Assembly (NCBI GenBank): GCA_029061255.1
Contig: JAIDSL010000060.1
Coordinates: forward strand, 1 to 36,918
Origin: Muribaculaceae bacterium
GTDB taxonomy: Bacteria > Bacteroidota > Bacteroidia > Bacteroidales > Muribaculaceae
DNA: 36,918 nt
Direction: 5' to 3'
The stretch's first letter is position 1. Every line of letters begins with the position of its first letter. Positions 7,501 to 13,978 of the stretch are shown piece by piece. A program made the translations under genes and the position numbers. The notes under the pieces were generated by a model. The model was not told the DNA's origin. It ran no database searches and saw only the letters and a list, made by a program, of their open reading frames with translations.

Positions 7501-7791
7501 GTCTTCACGTTTTATGGGGAAGCCGTCCATAATGCGACGCATAGCTTCGACATTCTCTGTATATACGCCACCTCCATCAGTCTTTTCCAGTTGCGCGATA
7601 GCCGTAGAAATCTCATTCTCTGTAATCTCGACATGATGATACTGTCTGCGCAGGAAATCACGCAAGTCATCATACAACAGCACATCTCGCATATCACGGC
7701 TGATGCTATCGTCATAGACATAATCGTAGCCCTGTTCCTTAAACAGGTCAACGAATGCTTTTTCTAACTGAGCTTCTGAAAAATGTGACAT
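4564..7791 (-). CDS. hsdR: Type I restriction enzyme, R (endonuclease/translocase) subunit
   Basis: The product is 1075 aa, normal length. The PD-(D/E)XK nuclease is at the N-terminus (PDGIV with D137, then LEFK with E151 and K153). The SF2 translocase follows: Walker A GATGCGKS (296-303), DEAH (400-403), FTGTP near 450 and a QTISRVNR motif VI near 690. The C-terminal helical part contacts the methylase core. The protein cuts DNA after ATP-driven translocation when the HsdM2S core meets unmethylated sites. It starts 2 bp after the AlbA_2 gene stops, so it belongs to the same operon. It appears intact. Confidence 0.97.
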   Translation of the reverse strand: MSHFSEAQLEKAFVDLFKEQGYDYVYDDSISRDMRDVLLYDDLRDFLRRQYHHVEITENEISTAIAQLEKTDGGGVYTENVEAMRRIMDGFPIKREDPTKPNLYINVIDFDPKHINNNSFKFVNQFSIEGEQTRIPDGIVFVNGIPLVVLEFKNAIKENTTIENAYKQLTVRYRRDIPKLFRYNAFVVISDGVNNRFGSLFAPYEFFYGWRKVEYDDPEVEGGFNSMFTMMQGLFRKDRLLDVVHNFLFFPDTPKEEDKIVCRYPQYFATTMLFDNILKHSRQNPGGDGKGGTYFGATGCGKSYTMLYLTRQLMRSTKLSSPTIVLITDRTDLDDQLTKQFINATKFIGDKMIMQVPSREDLKTLLEDRTAGGVFLTTIQKFEESTGLLSNRANIICISDEAHRSQAGLEQKTTVTDKGVKRRYGFAKYLRDSFPNATYVGFTGTPLDNTIDVFGPIVTSYTMTEAVADEITRKIVYEGRAAKVMLNSDKVKEIEKYYAKCKAEGASDYAIEESKKQMTRIDVILNDSELLANIAADFVEHYEKRVEEGSTVEGKAMIVCSNRSIAWNLYQAIIKLRPEWEEVKECIEGETLTDKEREEIKPMPRISLVMTRDKDDEPKLYQHLGTDEYRKTLDKQFKAVKSNFKIAIVVDMWITGFDVPSLDTMYCFKPLQMHTLVQTISRVNRVYPGKEKGLVVDYLGIKRQMNEALSHYAGGKVDGHSLDTIEQSLKVVKDELDIVRRQFHRYDWHKYFTTDGIEQVNVLNGAVEYVLRTKESETKFMQHCKKMKAAFAICCNSDRISKEEDDDIHFFFAIRSIIFKLTKGDSADATKMNRHVADMIKDALISETVEEIANIGVNAESEIDLLSSEYMKRLAQLPEKNTKVKLMEQLLKKVIESVRKVNKQKGIDFTQRLEDIVKRYNDRSDDAALANDVIDDVVQQMFDLMEDVKDSRTAGDEIGLSFQEMAFFDILKAVAIKYDFIADFPDDKLSELAKQVKVLVEQQATVADWNNRDDIKAELKMNIIILLAGAGYPPKIHDEVFKEILEQADNFKRHAPSFGYSTDDYDDTISIAAEP

Positions 7792-7793
7792 TT

Positions 7794-8828
7794 TTATTTC
7801 TTCTTCCTTTTTTTCTTAGGTTTCGCGGCCTGCAATTGTTTATACTTATCAGTACATTCTGTAATAAAAGACTCTTTCCCTTGTTTGTCAAAGATACCTT
7901 TTATTACGTCTGCACATGATTGAGAATATTTATGTATAGGATTTGATTTTTCGCCATGCTTTATCTCTGTATGTCTTTTGGGCTTATTTTTCAAATCTAA
8001 TGCATAAATAACAGCTTGCATCTGATAAGAATTGATGCCAAGTTGTTCTTGAAGCTCTTTTGTTGTTAAAGGATAGACTGCATTAGTATCGATTACAGAA
8101 TCTTCTGCATTAATCAATCCGTCAATGGTTCCAATTAGCTTCAGAGTAGGAATTCCTTCACCTTCTTTTTCTGTAAAATGTCCTTCTTGGATAAAATTTA
8201 GCTGATCAATTAGACTCTTATCAATAAGAACTCGCTTATCGCCATAAGAAATCTCGCCATTATAACGATCCAATATATTTATTTGTCTCGGGCCTACCAA
8301 TGCTATCTTTTGGATATGTTTTATCCATAGTATGCGTTCCTTTTCTCGTTCCTTGTCTAATAACGATTTTAACTCTGGGTACTCAATTTCTTTAGATTCT
8401 CCTCTGTACCGATAGTATATAGCACCTTCTCGAAGAAAGTTATCTTTTGATTTTTTGCATACTACTGGTTTTTCTTCGGATTCTTCCACAATCAAGAATC
8501 CAAATGACTTTATTACTCCGTCACCAAAATCTTTTTCAATGATGTCAGTATGCCATTTTACAACTGGTGCAAAATAATCTCTAAGACGTGTATCAATTTC
8601 TTTGGGATCTACTTCTTGGAATTTATTATTTGCCATTCCTAATGGAATATGTGGAGAATCTTGAATTCCAAACATAATCATTCCACCCTTGTTGTTAGAC
8701 ATGCCAACAAGAGTTTTTAGATATTTCAATATATTATCACCCTTTTGGAAATTCTGTTTATATTCCAAATTAGCACTTTCTCTCTTTTTTAGATATCCTT
8801 TTGTGTCAAGGTCAAATGAAAACTGCAT
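7794..8828 (-). CDS. AlbA_2 (Schlafen-like) domain protein inside the restriction operon
   Basis: The product is 344 aa. An AlbA_2 domain occupies about residues 10-150, with ESANLEYKQ (17-25) and the loop NNKGGMIMFGI (45-55) that mark this group. The middle carries a region resembling a winged-helix (PLTTKELQEQLGINSYQMQAVI) and the C-terminus is a basic tail (KPKKKRKKK). The gene lies 3 bp after hsdS and 2 bp before hsdR. AlbA_2 proteins include nucleic-acid-binding and Schlafen-like RNA-cleaving members. Insertion between hsdS and hsdR suggests an accessory or backup defence role. Specific activity cannot be read from the sequence. Confidence 0.82.
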   Translation of the reverse strand: MQFSFDLDTKGYLKKRESANLEYKQNFQKGDNILKYLKTLVGMSNNKGGMIMFGIQDSPHIPLGMANNKFQEVDPKEIDTRLRDYFAPVVKWHTDIIEKDFGDGVIKSFGFLIVEESEEKPVVCKKSKDNFLREGAIYYRYRGESKEIEYPELKSLLDKEREKERILWIKHIQKIALVGPRQINILDRYNGEISYGDKRVLIDKSLIDQLNFIQEGHFTEKEGEGIPTLKLIGTIDGLINAEDSVIDTNAVYPLTTKELQEQLGINSYQMQAVIYALDLKNKPKRHTEIKHGEKSNPIHKYSQSCADVIKGIFDKQGKESFITECTDKYKQLQAAKPKKKRKKK

Positions 8829-8831
8829 ATG

Positions 8832-9974
8832 TTAAATATTAGAAAGTTTAGAAAGCAGAAGGGACAGAATTAAAGAAAGATAATAATTCTCTTTTGAAAA
8901 TGCAATCTTTGCCATTAGGAGCTTGCTAAATGGTTGTAGAACATCTATAACTGGAATAATCATAGGTTGATTACATATAACTTCCTGACTTAAATTTTCC
9001 TGCGCCCCACCATTGGCAAGCCGTTTGATATTTTCCTGTTGAAACAGACAATGAAAATATAGATATGCAGCTTCTTCAAAAGAATTTGTAAGCATATTGC
9101 AACAAGCTTGATTTGTTGTTGTATCACAGTCTAAATATGTTACTTGTGAAGCAGTTGCTCCATACATTGCCATAACAACAGCACCGGAAGGAATGATTTT
9201 TGCGGAACTTCCGTTCAATCCTTTTTCGCTGATATATTCTTCTGTGTCGAAAATCACATTATTTGCGACTTCACCTGATTTAAGCCATCGATAATCCTTG
9301 TTATCCCAGTATTCATTCTTAGTTCTACTTGGTGTACCTCCAGATTTTGTTTCTTTGCAAAATTCGCCTATTGTTCCCATTCTCCAGTCTTGGGGTAAGT
9401 TATTGGGGTCGATGTTGTCGACGAACATTTTGCGGTAGATGGTTTGGGCTGTGGCTTCGAGCGTGGCGATGAGGCGACGGTTGTTCTCAATACGTCGCTC
9501 ATTAGCCTGATACTCTGTCACAATCCTCCTCTGCGCCTCTATTGGAGGAACTGGGACCTGAATATCCATAAAAGATGATTTAATCAGACCTTGTCTTACA
9601 TCTGCGTCAGTATAGAAGCACGCCTCTCGATCAAATTCTGATCGTTTGAACCACAAGAAAAGAAATTCAGGTAGAATTTCCTTCTCGTTTTTAACTTCAA
9701 AGGAAAAATAGGCGGGAGAAACGATGATTGGCTTATCTTCACGATGTAAGGCTATGGGTAAGCATTCGTCTCTACCCACATGCATCAGATTACAAGCGAA
9801 TTGTCCTTTGCTAATCATTTTGTAACCTGATAAATCTACACCAATTGTGTTAGCCACCGAAGGCATGAAGTATTTCTGGTAATTTACGCCTCTAAGGTCA
9901 TCAGTTACCATATCCGTATTCTTAACTGATACAGGAGATATGAGATCGCCTAATCGCTTATAATTCGATTTCAT
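8832..9974 (-). CDS. hsdS: Type I restriction enzyme, S (specificity) subunit
   Basis: The product is 380 aa with two target-recognition domains (about 1-150 and 190-370). They are separated by the conserved helix IEAQRRIVTEYQANERRIENNRRLIATLEATAQTIYRKMF, of which about 40 residues are coiled coil. The second conserved helix at the C-terminus is short. It sets the bipartite DNA target of HsdM and HsdR. Its start overlaps the nuclease gene by 17 nt. Only one hsdS copy and no inverted partial copy is present, so there is no sign of shuffling of specificity in this window. Confidence 0.93.
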   Translation of the reverse strand: MKSNYKRLGDLISPVSVKNTDMVTDDLRGVNYQKYFMPSVANTIGVDLSGYKMISKGQFACNLMHVGRDECLPIALHREDKPIIVSPAYFSFEVKNEKEILPEFLFLWFKRSEFDREACFYTDADVRQGLIKSSFMDIQVPVPPIEAQRRIVTEYQANERRIENNRRLIATLEATAQTIYRKMFVDNIDPNNLPQDWRMGTIGEFCKETKSGGTPSRTKNEYWDNKDYRWLKSGEVANNVIFDTEEYISEKGLNGSSAKIIPSGAVVMAMYGATASQVTYLDCDTTTNQACCNMLTNSFEEAAYLYFHCLFQQENIKRLANGGAQENLSQEVICNQPMIIPVIDVLQPFSKLLMAKIAFSKENYYLSLILSLLLSKLSNI

Positions 9975-11121
9975 CCTGTAAGTCCTTGTGTTGAAGATAA
10001 TAAATCGCCTTTTGTCTTTCTATCTCATTGCGCAGTTGTTCTTGCGTTGGCATATAGAGCATATACTTTGAAGCAAAAAGATGATCGTTATCATGGAGAA
10101 CTGAGTAACGAGCAATATCATCGTCGGTATCATCACAGAGAATAATGCCGATTGTTGGATTATCTCCTTCCGTACGCTTTATTTCATCGTACATACGCAC
10201 GTACATATCCATCTGACCAATATCTTGATGACGTATTTTTGATGTTTTTAGGTCAATCAACACGTAGCATTTCAGGAATATGTTGTAGAATACCAAGTCA
10301 ATGTAGTAGTCCTCTTTTTCAGTATGTATATGTTGCTGACGCGCCACGAATGCGAAGCCCTTGCCAAGTTCGAGAAGAAACTTTTCAAGATTACTGATGA
10401 TTGCCTGTTCCAGTTCAGACTCTCGAAAAGAAGAATCGGCAGTAAACCCAAGAAATTCTCCAATGACCGGGTTCTTAATAAACTCGGTTGGATCAGGCGA
10501 TTGTAGGGGTGCTGTGAGTTGAAGCATCTCTTTTTCTACAAGGTCTTTTCGCTGAGATGCAAGTAAACGGTAGTAATATTGTGAACTAATATTACGCTGG
10601 AGAGTACGTACACTCCAGTTTTGTGAAGCAGCTTCCGATTCATACCAACGACGTGCATCATCATTAAGCTCTTGGATAAGAACTAAATAATGTGTCCACG
10701 ATAAGATTGGTGCAGATTGTGCAATCACTGATTGCACAATTCCATTATCACAAGAATATAGCGAGCTATACATCTTGTAAAAAGACATGAAGTTGTATAG
10801 ATTACGTTTCGTAAAGCCTTTACCGTATGATGCTGTAAGACGTTTGGACAGCTCTTTGATTACCGATGCGCCGTATTTGGCACGATCCTCTCCATTGAGC
10901 TCTTCCTCCGTGATCATTTTCCCTAATTCCCAATTACGGCGCACCAGTGTTTCATTGATGTAATGATACGCTTCGGAGCGTGCATTTTCAACAATACTTG
11001 ACGCTCTCTGAAACAGATCGTCAAAGCCGCCTGCCGATGAGCTTACTTCAGCCATGTTTTCGTTGCTCTGAGATTTTGAACGCACGCGTTCAAAATCTGA
11101 TTTTTTAGAGTTTGATTTCAT
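9958..11121 (-). CDS. DUF1016 / YhcG-family PD-(D/E)XK nuclease
   Basis: The product is 387 aa. The N-terminal DUF1016 domain has HYINETLVRRNWELGKMI, RLTASYGKGFTKRNLYNF and SWTHYLVLI. The C-terminal nuclease fold has GKGFAFVARQ, DYYIDLVFYN (D275), VLIDLK (290-292) and GQMDMY (302-307). The DLK triad where ELK is common is a variant. ATG 11121 is preferred over a frame open to 11175, because it gives a 17-nt overlap with hsdM of the same form as the overlap with hsdS at its other end. The family is common within type I restriction operons and other defence islands; substrate is unknown. Confidence 0.9.
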   Translation of the reverse strand: MKSNSKKSDFERVRSKSQSNENMAEVSSSAGGFDDLFQRASSIVENARSEAYHYINETLVRRNWELGKMITEEELNGEDRAKYGASVIKELSKRLTASYGKGFTKRNLYNFMSFYKMYSSLYSCDNGIVQSVIAQSAPILSWTHYLVLIQELNDDARRWYESEAASQNWSVRTLQRNISSQYYYRLLASQRKDLVEKEMLQLTAPLQSPDPTEFIKNPVIGEFLGFTADSSFRESELEQAIISNLEKFLLELGKGFAFVARQQHIHTEKEDYYIDLVFYNIFLKCYVLIDLKTSKIRHQDIGQMDMYVRMYDEIKRTEGDNPTIGIILCDDTDDDIARYSVLHDNDHLFASKYMLYMPTQEQLRNEIERQKAIYYLQHKDLQDEIEL

Positions 11122-12697
11122 AGCCAAGAGATTTGAATACGTTAAGAATATCCGCACGACTTTCAGCCTCCGCACGAAGGATATCTGAGAGTTCGGACTG
11201 TAATTCTTTCATCTTTGTCTCATAGTCTACCGTTTCATCGCGATTGACAAACTCAATATACTTGCTGGGAACAAGTGAGAAATCCTTCTCCTGTACTCCT
11301 CCTTCACCATAGACAGATACAGACTTACAGAACTCGGGCACATCTGTATAAGTTTCGTTGTGTCCTTCACGTTGCCAGTTGTGGTAGGTATCGGCTACTT
11401 TGCGGATGTCAGCATCTGAGAAACGGACATACTTCTTCTCGAACGGTTCTCCCATCTGTCGCATATCGATGAAAAGAATCTCATTCTCTCGATCGCGATA
11501 TTTGATTTCTTCTCCCTGACGTTTAACTACACGTGCTTTTTTATTGGCATTGAGAATCCAAAGTGTAACGGAAATATCAGTGGAATAAAAGAGGTTGCGA
11601 GGCAGAATAACAATAGCCTCCACGAGTCCTTTCTCAATCATCTTGCGGCGGATAGCTCCCTCGGTGCCGTCGGCAGAAAGGGTACCGTTAGCGAGGATGA
11701 AACCGGCTACACCATTGCTTGACAGCTTGCTGACCATATTGAGAATCCAACCATAGTTGGCGTTGGATGTAGGAGGTGTGTCATAGCCCTGCCAACGGGG
11801 GTCATCGGTCAGTTGGTTTTCAGCACGCCAGTCTTTCTGATTGAACGGAGGATTCGCCATGATGAAGTCGGCCTTCAAATCCTTATGTCGGTCATCTGTG
11901 AAAGTATTGGCTGCATAGTCTCCGAGATTAGCGGAAATACCACGGATGGCGAGATTCATCTTCGCCAACTTATAGGTGGTTTTGGTGAACTCCTGACCGT
12001 AGACCGATACATTACGACGATTGCCGTTATGGTTTTGGACGAATTTTAATGACTGCACAAACATACCACCTGAACCACAGCAAGGATCATAGATGATACC
12101 CTCGTAAGGCTCAATCATTTCAGCTATGAGGTTGACGATGGTCTTGGGTGTGTAGAACTCACCCTTGCCTTTACCCTCCTTGATGGCAAACTTGGACAGG
12201 AAATACTCATAGACACGGCCAATGATATCGTTCTCCTTATCATTCTCCAAGATTGAGTCAAAACCGTCAATCTTGTCGATAAGTGATCCGAGTTTTTCAG
12301 CCTCTATTCCGAGCGAACTGTAATAGTTGTTGGGTAGAGCTCCGGCAAGCGACTTGTTTTCCTTCTCAATGTCGGAGAGAGCTTTATCGACTTTAAGTGC
12401 AATATCACTCTGCTTGGCATTCTCTTTTAGATAGCTCCATCGAGCTGTTTCAGGAAGATAAAACACATTTTTGGCTGTATAGAAAGCAACGTTGTCAATA
12501 AAAGCCTCCTGTCCGGCAGCAATAATCTCCTGACGACGTTTCTCAAAATGGAATCCGGCATATTTCAAGAATATCAGTGAGAGAACGACGTGCTTATACT
12601 CGCTCGGCTCAATTGAGCCACGCAGTGCATCACACGCCTTCCACAGCATTTCCTCCATCGGGAGAGTATCTTTCTTATTTGTCGCTTTCTTAGCCAT
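11105..12697 (-). CDS. hsdM: Type I restriction enzyme, M (adenine methylase) subunit
   Basis: The product is 530 aa, normal length. The N-terminal HsdM helical domain is followed by the methylase: GEFYTP (179-184), the AdoMet-binding DPCCGSGGM (204-212), GQE (234-236) and the catalytic NPPF (282-285) for N6-adenine methylation. It is the first gene of the operon and starts at ATG 12697. It is expected to be made before HsdR, which sits four genes downstream; this protects the host on establishment. The stop codon lies inside the start region of the DUF1016 gene. Confidence 0.97.
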   Translation of the reverse strand: MAKKATNKKDTLPMEEMLWKACDALRGSIEPSEYKHVVLSLIFLKYAGFHFEKRRQEIIAAGQEAFIDNVAFYTAKNVFYLPETARWSYLKENAKQSDIALKVDKALSDIEKENKSLAGALPNNYYSSLGIEAEKLGSLIDKIDGFDSILENDKENDIIGRVYEYFLSKFAIKEGKGKGEFYTPKTIVNLIAEMIEPYEGIIYDPCCGSGGMFVQSLKFVQNHNGNRRNVSVYGQEFTKTTYKLAKMNLAIRGISANLGDYAANTFTDDRHKDLKADFIMANPPFNQKDWRAENQLTDDPRWQGYDTPPTSNANYGWILNMVSKLSSNGVAGFILANGTLSADGTEGAIRRKMIEKGLVEAIVILPRNLFYSTDISVTLWILNANKKARVVKRQGEEIKYRDRENEILFIDMRQMGEPFEKKYVRFSDADIRKVADTYHNWQREGHNETYTDVPEFCKSVSVYGEGGVQEKDFSLVPSKYIEFVNRDETVDYETKMKELQSELSDILRAEAESRADILNVFKSLGYEIKL

Positions 12698-12886
12698 ATT
12701 TTTTCTATTCTGCTTATTAATAATAAAATGTCAAGATCATCTTAAACAAAAAGGACTATCTATGTAGCATCTGAAGGCTGATCAAAGCCTGTAACGACTA
12801 CAAGGATGTTTTAAAGTTTTTTCGGTTCTCGCTGCATGTCTTTTTGTTTACATACTGGTCATTTTCAGAAAGGCGTTACTTAATTA

Positions 12887-12894
12887 CAAAGTTA
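12887..12894 (-). promoter_or_regulatory. -7 box of the restriction operon
   Basis: CAAAGTTA reads TAACTTTG (minus), matching TAnnTTTG. Transcription would start near 12880, giving a leader of about 180 nt before hsdM. No clear -33 element is seen. It is the only strong match in the gap upstream of hsdM. Confidence 0.55.
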
Positions 12895-12970
12895 GTAAAT
12901 TTTTCTGAGATTCCATCTATAAATCAGTTGTAAATTTATGGGGGCAGAGTGCTGAATAAGGGGCGATTAC

Positions 12971-12989
12971 GCAAGACCCTTGGTCTTGC
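12971..12989. repeat. Short perfect hairpin
   Basis: GCAAGACC (12971-12978) pairs with GGTCTTGC (12982-12989). It lies between the 3' end of the HIRAN-like gene and the hsdM promoter. There is no T tract, so it is a weak terminator candidate at best. Confidence 0.45.
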
Positions 12990-13022
12990 CACACAACCGA
13001 AAACACCGACCGGGGTATAGAT

Positions 13023-13523
13023 CTAATCTTTAATAATGACTTTGGTAGGGGCAACCCCAGGAAATTTGTAGAATACTATGATCGAGCAGGAGTCAATGTT
13101 GTCATCGAATCTGTATGATAGATCTCTCCCTCCTAAGTAAGCATTGAATCTGATGCCTTTAATTAGCACATCCTCCAGTCTGGAACCGGATTCGGGATAC
13201 AGTTCGGCAATGTATTCATTATCGAAAAACACTTTCATGTCGTCGTCGACAAGTCTGAGATCAACTCTTTCTCCAATGTTGACTTCCCTGAATTTCTTTA
13301 CTCTCGCTCTTCCTCTTACCCAAAAAGGAATAACTTCAGCTGTATGATCCTGAAAGCGATCCGCAATACTCTTCATTCGGTTGCAGTTATTATTGCGTTT
13401 CTGTTTTGTTGAAGCATCTATTTGGGAGACTGATGGTTTGGAACGCTTCTTTTTTCCAAAAAGAAACTCTCCGATAAGGATTAATAGCGTTAAGATTATA
13501 CTTGGTTGTTCAGATCCTTTCAT
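13023..13523 (-). CDS. Small membrane-anchored protein with HIRAN-like C-terminus
   Basis: The product is 166 aa from ATG 13523. This start sits about 20 bp after a good -7 box, whereas the frame open to 13625 would start upstream of that box. Residues 9-22 (IILTLLILIGEFLF) form a hydrophobic segment followed by KKKR, suggesting a membrane anchor with the rest in the cytoplasm. The C-terminal half (KKFREVNIGERVDLRLVDDD, then EYIAELYPESGSRLEDVLIKG) resembles HIRAN domains, which bind DNA ends or structures. The match is by pattern only. It lies upstream of hsdM with its own promoter and may be unrelated to restriction. Confidence 0.55.
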   Translation of the reverse strand: MKGSEQPSIILTLLILIGEFLFGKKKRSKPSVSQIDASTKQKRNNNCNRMKSIADRFQDHTAEVIPFWVRGRARVKKFREVNIGERVDLRLVDDDMKVFFDNEYIAELYPESGSRLEDVLIKGIRFNAYLGGRDLSYRFDDNIDSCSIIVFYKFPGVAPTKVIIKD

Positions 13524-13543
13524 GCATATGTGATTATTAATTG

Positions 13544-13551
13544 CAAAATTA
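13544..13551 (-). promoter_or_regulatory. -7 box of the HIRAN-like gene
   Basis: CAAAATTA reads TAATTTTG (minus), matching TAnnTTTG, 20 bp upstream of ATG 13523. This decides the start of that gene. Confidence 0.6.
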
Positions 13552-13620
13552 GTCATATTTTCGGAGATTGTAGCTATGTGTCGGTTGGAAAATTTGCTTG
13601 TGGAGTGATGTTTCACCTTC

Positions 13621-13725
13621 GACAAACCGGCTGCGCGATGGTGGGGAAGATTGGATCAAGTGACTTTAGCTGCTGTAAAGGTCAATACCGAAATGCTTGA
13701 ATTCTATTGGGAGATGGGACGATGA
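13621..13725 (+). pseudogene. Fragment of a DUF1016 nuclease gene
   Basis: One plus-strand frame reads LDQVTLAAVKVNTEMLEF followed by YWEMGR and a TGA at 13723-13725. This is the N-terminal helix of DUF1016 proteins (compare HYINETLVRRNWELG in the intact gene at 9958-11121). There is no start and no downstream domain. It is a remnant on the opposite strand from the intact gene, suggesting repeated traffic of this family through the locus. Confidence 0.5.
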
Positions 13726-13792
13726 TGGTATGAGTTTTATAATCAAGAATTTGAAAATCTTCAACAAGTTGTTGAAGATTTCAATCATATAA

Positions 13793-13903
13793 ATCGTCAA
13801 CAACTTGGTGACGATTCTTGGCAAGCCCTTGAGCGAGATTCTGCCTTCCGAAAAGGACCTTCAGAGAATTATCGACACGTATTATTCCGACGATAATCAA
13901 TGA
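13793..13903 (+). pseudogene. Unidentified gene fragment
   Basis: An open frame without a start reads VNNLVTILGKPLSEILPS and continues to DTYYSDDNQ before a TGA at 13901. The composition looks protein-like, but no family is recognised. It may be the tail of another decayed gene. A hairpin (TTCAACAA/TTGTTGAA, about 13760-13777) precedes it. Nothing else is seen between 13626 and 13978 except a degenerate repeat near 13920-13945. Confidence 0.25.
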
Positions 13904-13978
13904 CATTGAATACCTGCTGCTTCCGCCTCGGCACAATCTTGGGATGGGAATTTGGCAGGATAAGTCTACAAGTTATTG

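Noticed and set aside
8832..9974. Invertible or shuffling hsdS
   Set aside because: No second or partial hsdS copy, no recombinase gene and no inverted repeats are found around it.
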